A stretch of 64,000 bases of DNA from contig JARCOQ010000002.1 of NCBI GenBank assembly GCA_029207755.1, positions 82,338,317 through 82,402,316 of the forward strand, read 5' to 3'. Below are positions 24,601 through 36,699 of the stretch, piece after piece. Source of the stretch: Chamaea fasciata. Its lineage: Eukaryota; Chordata; Aves; Passeriformes; Sylviidae. How positions within the stretch are numbered: position 1 is the first letter of the stretch; each line of letters begins with the position of its first letter. The notes below the pieces were generated by a model. The model searched no databases. It saw only the letters and a program-made list of their open reading frames with translations, and was not told the DNA's origin. Made by a program: the position numbers and the translations under genes.

Positions 24601-27600
24601 CTGTATCCCTCTCCAAGCTGTAATCAATCTCTGGGCTTCAACTATGTTATTGTTTACATAAACCAGCTTTCCCAAACTATGATCATTTGGCCTTTGTTAA
24701 AGAATTAATGGAATACTCATATCAGCACTGTTCCTGGGAACTACAAACCTCCCCACTTATTTTAAAAATTGGAGGTTTTAACCAATTCCTCTGAAGAATA
24801 CTTTTGATATTGCTAGAGGAACTGTGTGAGGCTTGGAGAGTACAGGGGACCCAGTAGGCTGTGCTGGGACCTCCAGAGGAAAAGGAGGTTCTGTTATTCC
24901 TGCCAATTTCAATGAGAAAGGATCCTTTCTGTGATCACAGCAGAGGGAAAAAAGAGCTTCCAGCCATTCTTCCAGCTGTATAGCAAGAAAAGGAACCTCC
25001 TTCCTTTGAAACTTCCAACAGGGAGGCAGATCATAGCGTAGGTGGAGCTGAAAACCAGAATGAAAGCTTTTTGTGATATGACAGTGTCTCCTAACTGCTG
25101 TCACAGTTATTGTTAGTGCAAGGCAGAGAGAGTTAATTTTGTATCCTTTTGGAAAAATCTTTGTAAATTTCCCGTGTAAGAAAGATCTGTTTTAGGCAAG
25201 GGGAGGTCAGCTTTAGAGTTCTGAGTGACATGCACCTAACAGGATCTTTAAGAGGTGTGTCACTCACTGCCTCTAGAACAGCAGGAAAAATTTTGGAAAG
25301 AAAGCACAAGAAACCTGCCCCTCGAGCCCCAGCTATTCACCCAGTCCCACCCAGCAGTGAATGGCTATGACACCCATCTCCTGCTGCACTGCATCAAGAT
25401 ACCTTTTTTTGGACTAAGAATGTGCTTTTTAGATGTCTGGTGATACCTGAAAGTAACCATAACTGAGATGAGTAGAACTTCCCCACCAGCAGAAAAGAAG
25501 GAAGTGTGGGATCAGGTGTGAGAAAAGTTGATGGAAAGTACTGATTTCTACCCAAACTTGTGCTCACTGGAGCTCAGTGGTCATATTATTCAGGCAAACA
25601 GGAAAACCTGAAGACCGTCAAAAAGAAAGGTCACACACATTCCCTGTGCAAGGAGAGGTGTTAACTTTTGCCTCTCAGGTAACTTTTTCTAAATACACAA
25701 GCACCCCAGAGCAAGGCACTCTTCTACCCACAATGAAACCCTGGGTCTTATGCCCAGTGTAACCCACCCTTTCATCTAAAAGTCACAAATGCTGTGTTTT
25801 GTAGATGGGTCTCAGAAAATGTCAAAAGATGTGAAAATATTTGTGCAACCAAACAGTTCCTGAGTGAGCACCTGTCTGAAAAGACTCTAGAATGAGATCT
25901 AATCAATGAAGTGGTATAAGAAAAAAAAATTGTTAAATTTGCCTGTTATGTCATAATATGATTAATTACAATAACAAAGTAAGATCACCATTTATTTCTA
26001 CCTCATATATTTTGGGGTAGGCGTTGTTAGGACAAGCATTAGACCTAGGATATCTCTCAGCCTATCACACATTTTAGTAGGATGTCAGAATCTCCAAGAG
26101 CAACAGCATTGCACAGGAGCTGCTGATAGCTCCTCAAATGCTTGGATTATTCTATTTTTGATGATATGCCTATGTCAATCTCAGAGCAAAATTGAGCCCT
26201 TAGGGCAAAATTCTTCTCTCAGATCCACACATCAATGGGAGTTCCCCTCATTCAGGAAGAACAGACTATGGGAGGTGAGAACTGCTGTGTAGGTCAGGAT
26301 AGAAAATTTTGCCTGTAGTGTTTATTCTTGAAATAGTAAATTTAAATAAAAATGTAATTTTCTGTAAGAGGAAAACATTTGAACAAAATCTAGATCTGCC
26401 TTACCATCACCACAGTAAAACTTACCACATCCACAAACAAACAGATACTTAGCTGAGGGGTTTGGAGTGAAAGGGAAGGTAAAATCTCTTTAGAAAAACT
26501 GAATATATCAAATTCTTCCTCTAAATGGTGAAATTCTTCAGAATGAAAACACTCTTTATTATAACAGACTCACTGGAGACAAGGTGCTTGAAGATCTCTG
26601 TAATCCTTCACAAGGTGAGAAATCACATTCCTAGTGCCTCCAGGCCTTTACAGGCTGTCTGGGCACGTATGTAAAGAAGAAAAGCCTCATTCCACCACGC
26701 TCACCATGAAGCATGCCCAGCATATAAAATGGAATTCCTTTGTCCAGAGGGGTTGATGAGGAAGAAGGATCACTAATCTAGAGTAACCACTCAGGAGCTC
26801 TGGTCCCACCTTCCCAGTTCTCTAGAGGCCAACTCTGTACATAAATTTTATTTAAAAATACCAAATTATACATGTACAAAGAAAGCAGCCTGTCAATGAT
26901 TTACTTTTGGAATTGCTGCCAAAGTGTGTATCTGAGCCAGGTCTATGTTCATTTTACACATGTCTATCTTTGTATGTTTCTTTAATGATAAAATTAATCC
27001 CTTCACAGTGAAACAGTACAGTACCTATGCCCCCTTTCAATTCTTAATTCTCTCTGATTTCTAATTTGAAAACTAACAGCTATTAAAATAATGTTTAAAA
27101 GAGTGAATTCAGGCATGTATCCTATAGTGACTCCCTGAACTGGTGTGAATTTCACCTGAAAATTCCAGGTGAAAAGGTGCTGGTGTCAGGTTTTAATGCT
27201 GGTGGTCTGATTTAGTCTTTCTCTCTTGCTTCTGCCGTTTAATCTCTTTCAACATTTTCCTGCTTGAAAACTTCACTACTCATTAGTCACTACTGAGATC
27301 ATTAGCATGCAGCCTTGGCTCTCCACAACTACTATAAACAAAGATATAAAGTGCTTTCTCATGTTTCTTGCTGCGGTTTTGGAAGCCGTGAATATTGCAA
27401 GAGGGTAAAGGGACTTACAGCTTCAGACAGATACAGTACAAGCAAAACAGCAGCCAGGGACAACACCTAAGGCTTTGGAAAGATGTCACTATTTTGAATT
27501 ATTTAAAAGAAACAATCAAAATTAGAAACTCCACTAATGTGCCTGTAGGAACCACATACTCCTAATACAAATGTTTATGAATTAGGTAAGCTTTTAAGTA

Positions 27601-29831
27601 CTAGTTAAATAAATATTCAGCTATAACCCATTCTGCCTGTGGACATGTAGCTAGAAATCTTTGTTATCCTGCTAGAGACACCATGGATATAAAATGGTAA
27701 CAAGGCAGCTATAAAAAGTTTGCATTCTATTTCCACTTGAGAAATGTCAAACTTTATTTTTGTTAGTGTGTCTCTGGAAAATATTTATCAGGCAGTTTTT
27801 AAACCACAACCTGAGAAGAATATTTAATTGCAGAAATAATCACTGTTGAGTATCAAAATTAACTTAATACTCATTAGTTTGACTGTGGCAGTTCTTCTTA
27901 ACTTGACTTGTAAAATTTGTGCGATGAATTATTGAAAAGCCATTATTGAAATAACCTCTTCTTTTTTAACATGGCTGCTTGTATTTCCCCATTGAAACAC
28001 AGCATGCGTCTGTTACCATAGATACCATTATTTTCTGAAATAAACAGTACTTTTTTCCTCATTCCTACATCCACATACAAAAAGCTAAACTACGACACCT
28101 TTTCCAATCATATGTATTGTGGTCACAACAGTCCATTTAAATAATAATGTTATTGAGGATAAAAACCTATCTTACCTCAACATACAGACATTTAACTGGC
28201 ATGAAAGATAATAATTCGCAAAGTTTATTAAACACAACGCACCATGCACATATACAATCTTTAAAGGAGTGGTTTTTTTGGGACTCTTGGCGTGTAAAAT
28301 ATGAGGAGGAGTTTGGGGGGACAGGGAAAGATTTATATGTAAAGCAAGTTTCTCACAGTGTGCTTCTTGTACCTCTTGTGTTCTATTCCTGTGGTCTCTG
28401 AACACTTGGAAAGGAATCTTCTATTCCATGGCTGGATTGAATGTAGAGTAATTTCATTTGACTAATTGGGCAGTTCTCTCCTGCAGCACAGAGAGTTTGG
28501 GTAATTTTCAAAGTCTCCTGTATGATTTCCAAAAACAGCACTCAGTTCAAGGAATTTAGAAAACTGTCCACAGGGACAAATCTTGTCATGTCTATGCTAT
28601 GGTAGCCTCATGCACTAGTTCTGAAGGGAACACACTGCTGCAAAGAAAATATCTCATACTTCCAGCAGTAGGGAGAAAACTAAATTTCTAGAGATTGCTT
28701 CTCTATCAACTAGTATACATGCAATGTGGGTGAAAAAAATGACAGAATAAAATAATACCACAGAAAATAAAACATAAATGTCCATCCAAGTGAATAGAAA
28801 CAGCATCATACAAGTTTCATCCTAGTCCACTCCTGACTATGATCAGGCAGGTATGCAAAGATAACAAATGACTATAACTGTGATCCAAAAAACAGCCTGG
28901 AATGTAGAGGATATAAATCAGCAGTTTTCCTGAATCTTTAGTAGAACCACACTGAAGTATTCAATAAGCACTTAGCCTTTAAAGTGTTGTAAAAGACGTG
29001 TGGATATTCTAAATATCTGTTCTGCTTTTTAAGAACCCTTCCTCAAAGTACAAGCAGCAAAGAGCAAAAGCAGGCCATATAAATCCCCAAGCACCAATGC
29101 AGAGAGATGTGCAGCATACCTTAAGGGACAAGGGATTGGAACTATCTTGGACCACCTTAGGAAGTAGATCTCAAAGGGAATACCTTGACAGAAGCCATCT
29201 TTATACACTGGAAGGTTTTCAGGGTAATCATTCTTTACTGACCAACTGAAACATCAAGAGAGACTTGGATTTCATGTAAGTGAGTCTAGAGACACTCAAG
29301 GCTTTAGATACTGAAACCAGCTCATTCAACACCAACAGAAAACAAACAAGTAGTCACCGTTAAGAACAGGATGGCTACCAGCAAGAGACTCTAACATCTG
29401 AGTCAACATAAGATGTAATTCTATTTGCAATACATTATGGTGTTCTATAATAGCCTACAGATCCTATCTGGCATTATTCTCCCTTCACATAAGAATAAAG
29501 ACACCTAGATCAAGGAGGTATAGCTTGCTAGGCCCTATAAACTTCATGGATTACACCTGAATGAAAGGCTGAGACTAGACTAGCTTGTGACCTAGCTGTG
29601 CTGTGGTGCATGATAACAGTATGGCTGTTACTTTTTCAAAATTCAGTGTTGTTCTGGCAGTGGGGGACCTCCATCATCATTTTTGAAGAAACTGTGAAAA
29701 CGTATGCAATCTGGCTTTATCCTATTTATAGAAAGACCACTACATATTACAGTTACCAAACAAAATTGGATATAGGGCAAGTATCCATATGAAAGGAATA
29801 AAACAACACCAAGTAACTCACTCTGTCACCC
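18601..29831. other. Long gene-free AT-rich stretch
   Basis: No exon, LINE tail or LTR was recognised over 11 kb. Gag-proximal parts of the Gypsy relic may extend to about 19 kb. The 27.2-28.1 kb part is high-complexity AT-rich DNA considered separately as an enhancer candidate. Confidence 0.55.
27190..28060. promoter_or_regulatory. Candidate downstream conserved non-coding block
   Basis: Unique, high-complexity AT-rich sequence with ATTAG/TAATG cores, AACAAAGATATAAAG and CATTATTGAAATAACC blocks, about 14 kb beyond the SHOX 3' end. SHOX is known to have limb enhancers in its downstream flank. Identification with any named element is not possible here. Confidence 0.22.
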
Positions 29832-30643
29832 AGAGAGACCTTGATGGACTAGAAAGGTTGGCCCATGCCAACCTGATGAACAAGGAAAAGAACAAGGTGT
29901 TGCACCTGGGCTGGTGCTATCCCAACCACAAATAGGGGATGATTGGAGAATGTATTAAGAGCAGCCCTGAGGGGAGGGACTTGGGAGATATTCATTGGTG
30001 AGAAGCTCAACATGACAGACAACCCAAGGTTGAAGCCCAGACAGCCAAACAGCCTGGGCTGCTTCAAAGGCAGTGCGTCCAGAAAATCAAGGGAGGTGAT
30101 TCTCCCACTCTGGTCTCATGAGACCTCACCTGGAATGCTGCATCCAGCTCTGGAGCCCTCAACATAAAAAGGATGTGGACCTGTTGGAGCAAGTCCAGAG
30201 GAGAGCTTCAAGAATAATCAGAGAGCTGGAGCATCTCTTCTAAGATGACAGGCTGAGAGACTTGGAGTTGTTCAGTCTGGAGAAGAGAAGGTTCAGAGAG
30301 ACCATATAGCACTCTCCAGTACCTAAAAAGGGCCAACAAGAGAGCTGGAGAGGGACATTTTACAAGGGTATGTGGTGGAAGGACAAGATGTAACAATTTT
30401 AAACTGAATTAGTTTAAATATTAGGAAAAAGAATCTCTTCTTTGAGGTTGATGAGGCATTTCAACAGATTGCCCAGGGAGATATGCATGCCCCATCCCTG
30501 GAAGTGCTCAAAGCCAGGCTGAATGAGGCTTGTAGCTACCTTGTCTAGTAAAAGGTGTTGCTGCTTATGTCAGGGAGGTCGGAACTAGATATCTTGAAAG
30601 TCCCTTCCAGCCCAAACCATTATATGATTCCATAATTCTGTGA
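29832..30643 (+). mobile_element. CR1 LINE 3' fragment (avian)
   Basis: About 810 bp matching the 3' half of CR1 on the plus strand. Recognisable blocks include CCTCACCTGGAATGCTGCATC, GAGCATCTCTTC, CTGGAGAAGAGAAGGTTC, a GATTGCCCAGGGAG block, and the terminal CCCTTCCAGCCCAAACCATT followed by imperfect ATGATTCCATAATTCTGTGA. It is 5'-truncated, diverged and crossed by stops. It covers the end of the ORF2 reverse-transcriptase region and the short 3'UTR. Confidence 0.9.
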
Positions 30644-32404
30644 ACTAGGAATGCAGATAAATTAAAGCTATTAAAACAATCTGAAAGGAACTATTACTTG
30701 TCAAGAAGAGTGAAAGACATAGGCTCCAATTTAAAGTGAATGAGGCCCATAAAAAGACATTTACAGTATCAGGCCTGAAAACCTGCTTTTTCTCAGTTCT
30801 TGAGATGAATTTAATTTTGACAAAGAACTAGTATTTGCACACTTAAAGGAGATAAGTGATTTGAACTCAACAGCATCTTCTCCCTTATTTTCCACTATTC
30901 TTGTTTATCAAAATTTCTCCAGATCTCACATTACCTTTCAGAGTATAATTTATTCAGGAAAATATTAATGGTAAAAAAACTCTTGCCTCTTCTTCTTTGT
31001 GAATAAAATGCTGAATCCTTCTCAAAGAAAATATATTAGACACCATTCAAGGCCCAGACATGACTTGTTTCAAATGCAATGTTTTCAAATGCTCCATACC
31101 CAAACCTTTAGCAATAAGGATGAAGGGACAAATAAGGGCAAGGCACTGATACATGAACCATATACCTCTCTAATAAGCAGAAGGGCTCCCGTGAGCACAT
31201 CACCCTAGTTCAAGCCCTGGCTCCCACGACTTCCCCAGGCTGGACTTCCAAAAGCATGGACACCTATCTATAGCAGCAAACATATCTGCCCATCAATAGC
31301 CAATGAAAGGTATGCACCCCTGTAAAAGTGCAACTCTCAAATGCTAAAGAAAAAGTACCAGGGTCCCAGAAATAAACATTCCCCAAAAATCAGACTCTAT
31401 CCTAATTCTACCATGCTGAGAAATGGTTCAACACTTAATGAACACTATAACCTTCCTTTTATAGCAAAGACAGTCACTAAAGGAGGAGTAATAACAATCT
31501 CTCTATTAATAATGACTGGCATCTCCTGTAAGCCTTTTGTCACGGACAACAGTCCTAAGGCTCAGATATACAGGAATGACAGTTCATCCACAAATACCCT
31601 TATACATTAATGGTCCTTGGCAAATATGGTCTAAAATAAATTAAATTAGCCCTCAAAGAAAGCCCTGATTTGTCAACCAATGATAAAACAATCCCTCATA
31701 TCAGTGGGCTTGAATCCCCATAGAATGGAATCTTCTGTATATTTGGTGTCAGAGAGTTCAACACCTTGTCAGATGTCCCATTTGCCCAAGTCCTGTGTAA
31801 GCCTCAGACGCTGTAACCATTTTTTCTTCTTATGAGCACAGGTTCTTTTCTGAATCAAGTGACCTCTGGACTTCAGAAGAGAGTCTGATGTCCCAGTATT
31901 AATGGTTCTACAGTGTATGCTGTCCAGCTTTTTATTTTTGATTTGAAAAGGGATAACTATAGACATCATGTGTATAAATGTTGAAGGAAAAGGTTCTTAA
32001 AGCTGAAAAAAAAAAAAGTGTTCATTATTTCATTAAACAACCAAAAGTCAGAAAGTGCCACTACTGGCATTTACTGTGCAATCAGATTCTTCTCCCATGT
32101 GTATGCACATTATGATACATTCTGTAATTATATAATTCTTTTTTTTTCCACAGGACCCCAGCTTTATTCAATGCACAATGTTCAGTGAATACAGCAGTTG
32201 CCCAATATTTCTCTTTATCCTCATGCTTTATTTACTGCACATCCTCTGAACATTGCATTGAATATAGAGTTACTTGTTGCCTCATGGGTTTTGTGCTGAT
32301 GCTCCCAAAACTAGTATATCAGTGTACTATAAGGATTAATGAATTTATGGTCACAATCCTCCTATGTACACACTAGGAGAGTGTCACTCCTATGTACACA
32401 TTAA

Positions 32405-32500
32405 GAGAGTGTCATTAAACCTATTTTATAGACTGAAGCAGAAAGACACAATGATCTCTGCCTGATTTAAGACAGTAAGTCAGAAGTATATTGCACAAAT
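32405..32500 (-). repeat. Possible MIR-like fragment (minus orientation)
   Basis: CTATTTTATAGACTGAAGCA, then GAAAGACACAATGATCTCTGCC and a GTAAGTCAGAAG block resemble the reverse complement of an ancient MIR core. Weak match by eye only. Confidence 0.3.
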
Positions 32501-33439
32501 CTACACTGCCACTTAATGCTGGCTCCTCCGCTGAAGCCCCAAACCTACATGGCTTGTGTTAATTAGAGTCACAACAATCAACACTGAGCATTTCCTGATC
32601 TTGTAACTTTAACATCCAGAAAGCCACACATTCAGTGATATCCTGGAAATGTCTGGCTGCCTTGGAAGGCTTCAGCTTGGAAGCCTACAGCAATCTAGAT
32701 CTGCTTCTCCCACATGATCATTAACTGTGCAGGTGATAAAGCTAAACTTACACCTATTGCAATTTTCCTTCATCATCTACATACAGACACCTACTGACAT
32801 CTCAGGCAAGCGAAGAATACTCCTAGGAGGTGTCTTCCCTCTCTACACACCCCAGTTCATTCCTTGACCACAGTTTACTTCATGCAGCAGCTGAAGCAGG
32901 AGTCCTGTGGCAAGAACGTACATGGTAGGTGGAACCATAAGAGGTTGCTTCATTAAAGACTCTAAGGCTATGTATGTGGCAATTAAAATTCTGACAAGTT
33001 TTGAGGGATTTGTTTTTAATTTTTTTTATAAGTGCATCTAAATCCCTTATCTGAAGAGATCTTTTTGTAACCAGAAAGAGAGGAAAATTGAAAACTTCAT
33101 GAAATCTAGGAAATCTACTGTGTTAAGCTGATATATTTAGGAAATATTCAAACACAGTACTAAGCTCCACCTAGGGAAAACAAAAAGTTAATTCTTTAAA
33201 ACAAAAACAAACAAACAAAAAAACCTGTAGAAAAGCAATTTGCACTTTAGTGTACTATAATATCAGAAATCCCAGTAGAGAAACCAGCTAGATTCAAAAT
33301 CATAGCAGAAAGGTCATTTGCCTGCTATGCCATCAAAGTGGCATCAGCTACAGTCTCAGGCTATACTTATGCCCAAGTAATCCATGTCTACCCTGTTCTG
33401 CAAAGCATTTCTCCAGGATCAAGAGCTCTAACTTTTCAG

Positions 33440-33660
33440 CAGCTCCATCTGTTCAGATAAAGAAAGTCACGAAAGCACAGGCTGTAGAGTTCTGTGCTAA
33501 TACATTAGTCACTGAGCCATTGTATAAAAGGAAATCTTCTCCTCTGAAGAAAACAAAGCAGTGGAACCCCTGTCCTTTGTGCAGAGGAGGACACACGAAG
33601 GAAGCATGTGGAAGAGACTTGTCACAGGATTGGACACGTCTGCCCAAAGAGAGATGTCTA
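33440..33660 (+). pseudogene. Possible gag zinc-knuckle remnant (Gypsy-like)
   Basis: The plus strand encodes WNPCPLCRGGHTKEACGRD at about 33570. In a neighbouring frame it encodes ETCHRIGHVCPKERC at about 33610-33655. The pair resembles the double CCHC knuckle of Ty3/Gypsy gag proteins, with a frameshift between them and one Cys missing from the second knuckle. No protease or RT remnant was recognised downstream. The spacing in the first motif is C-x2-C-x3-H-x4-C, one short of standard. The call is tentative. Confidence 0.35.
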
Positions 33661-34759
33661 CAGAGACGGTGCTTACCCCCCAGCTAGTCTTCTAAGGCAC
33701 ACCTTAATGTACTCACCAGAGGTCTCTATCTAAAGTATCTGCTTGCTTCCACCTACAAGTTCTGATGTGGCTGGCTGAAGTGGAAACACCTCAAGATAAG
33801 CAAAATGAAACAGATGTCTGATTTCTGTCATTCAGTCAGGCTAGGAAGAGAGCAAGCCCCCCAGCCACAGAGATGTGTCAGGTGCCAGGCACACACACGC
33901 AAGTAGAACACAAGGCACACGGAGAAATTAAACGTAGAACCAGAGGATCTGCAGCCCTCAGGCTTCAGTAGAGTTTGAGACGTAGCCAAGAGTCCTGTGT
34001 TAAGGTTTTGGAACTAAGTACTTAAATTCCTCTGAAGTCTAACTTTAGAGTGAGGCATTAAGTCCCTTTTTTGGATCCAATTTTCTGACCTTGTATTTTT
34101 ATAGCCTCTTGGTAGCAATTATAAGCCAGCAATTAAATGTTAGAGTAGGATCATTACCCTTAATCATATTGGTAATGAAGTCTGAGTATTTGATACAGGG
34201 AAATGAAATTACACACATTTCCTTTTGTTCTGTTATCCAATCTCTAGCAATTTACATGTGGTCCTTGAATGTAGCTCTGTCTTTCTATGGTTGCTCCTGC
34301 AGACTTGAGCATACAGATTTCTCTCTAACTTTAACTGGACTTTTTGATATGTAGGCAATATAGGACTGAACCACACATACTAATAAAACTTCCAGAGTTC
34401 AAGGGTATTCATGCCAGCAGATACTCAGCCCAGTTTCCTGTGTAGCTCCTCATAATTTTCTTTTCAGATATTTCAGTTCAAAAAATAAGAGTCTGAGAGA
34501 AGCTACTCAAGAAAGAAAGAAAATTTTACTGACAGTTTGTGAGGAATTCGTTACTGTGTTTATTTTTATCCAATTAAGTTTAGAGAGATCTAGACTGTAG
34601 CCAAAAATGCTGGTGGCTATAGGGTCAAAGTATAAAATTTTAGAATTAAAAATAAATTTTCCTGCAAAGAAGAAAAAAAAAAAATGCCCAAAGACAAGAG
34701 AGAGGAAACTTCCCTCAGAACTGCCAATGATCTCAGAAAGCAATACAAGTAGCCACTGG

Positions 34760-34790
<31 letters not shown>
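34760..34790. repeat. Poly(A) tract
   Basis: Run of about 31 consecutive A bases in AT-rich non-coding DNA. Confidence 0.95.
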
Positions 34791-34794
<4 letters not shown>

Positions 34795-36699
34795 ATTAAT
34801 GAAAACAGAGAGGAAAATATTCGCTTCCTAACAACCAAATTGCCAAAACAACATATCGCTCCTTTCAACATGTAAAGTGAATATGAGTAGACAAAAAAGA
34901 AAATAATTAAAACATATTTGCTCATAAATGGCTAGTTGACAGTCTTCTGATGAAGTTAATCTTTCAACACACACTGTTTTTCTTTGTATTTTTTCTGATA
35001 CCTCTTACAGTATGTACTACTGACAACCATATATCTTTGCCCATGTATCTTTGAGCTACAAAAAGGAAGAATTAATTTTCTTATAATAGCCTGTCCTTTA
35101 CACGGTTATTGACAGGAAAAGCAGGATGTCAGTTTGTGGTGTTGGCTTAGAGAAAAACAGTAATCATGATGTGGGAATATTGCACCAACTGCTTACCAGT
35201 TACGTTCCATGTCAGAACTCCAATAAATGCAAATACTTGCAGAAAATGCAAGATTGAAAAAGCTATGTACAGGTTCTGACTTCAGTATACACAGCCAGCT
35301 GCAGACAAGAAAGAATAGAGAGATTCTGGGAGGACTTATGGGAAGGGCTGGGATATGAAACAAACCTTTATCATAAGGCTGATAAAGTTTAAGTACCACT
35401 TATGTGGCAGATAAACTGACTTTCAAACGAGACAAGTCTAACCTGACTCTTGTGACTAGTTTGGAAGTTTAGAACCTGATTCACAGCCCTAACAAAGACT
35501 TCCAATCAACACAGTTTGCTTTGCTGCTGTTGATGAAACAAATGGCACATGGGAGCAAGCAGATTCCCTAAATATACTTTTCAAGATCAGAATGCTGGAT
35601 TACAACTAGAAGGAATAAAACCATAGGAGAAAATTACATTTAACATAGCAACAAACAGGGACATGGAAAACACTCCTTAATCACCTGAAAAGGAAAAGCC
35701 TGATGTAGTGTCTTTCCTATTGATTTAAACAGACAACTGATCAGAGCCATTTATATACAATCCCTGGGATGTTCCACTATGAAGGCTCCTTTATTCCTCC
35801 TGACACCAGGGAGAAATTGTTACCCCTTTAAAAAAATAGGATACCAAACAAAACAAAACAAAAAGTCATATTATTATTAGATGGGTACAAAAGTAACTTC
35901 TAATTAACCATCACTAAGCCACAACTTGCATAAAAGCCAATGAAAGACTTGTAAGTGAAATAAAATGACTACAGAATAAGATGCACAGCTTTGATTCCTT
36001 GCAAGGAGAAAGCGAATAAGGTGCTTGAAAAAATATTAAATACAGAAGAAAAAGTTCTGTTTTAACAACGGGAAATAACTTGTTATTCAGATTCCCTTTG
36101 GTAGTAGTTATTCTGAGTATCCGTTAACACGTGACTACAAATATTTAGAAGTTTATTCATTTCTCACTTTTACAAGATGTACATTCATATCATGTGATTC
36201 AACATAATACACTCCAAAAATGGAACTCAACATGTCTGGTGAATTCATGTAGGAGCATGCTGGCATAATTGAGACCTAAAAAAAGGTTGTTTGCTTGTTT
36301 CTTTTTCTCTTCCACAACAGCAAAGCGGTACAACCTTCTAAGATGAGTTAAGCTTGAAGATTTTTTGTTCAGTTGTTTCATTTTAGCAATCCCTGAAATG
36401 TCTGTAAATCAGACACACTGTGAGTACATAACCAAAATAATGCTATGGTACTGCAAATCATACTGGCTGCTCATACTTTTGCAAAAGCAACAGGGTTTTA
36501 AAATATAAAAATAAATGCAAAGCATTGTCAAATTTACACTCAACATAATTAAAATAATACACATTTAGAATTTTCAAACAAAAAATAAATAAAACATCCA
36601 CATACATTATTACAAAAAAACAGAGATATTTGCCTGTCTTTGATGTAATTAATACATACCATAAGCCTAGATTCATGAAAGTATTGTCTTTCAATAAAT

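Noticed and set aside
35875..36000. Mariner-like terminal sequence (TTAGATGGGTACAAAAGTAA)
   Set aside because: The word resembles a mariner end, but no matching inverted end or transposase remnant was found nearby.
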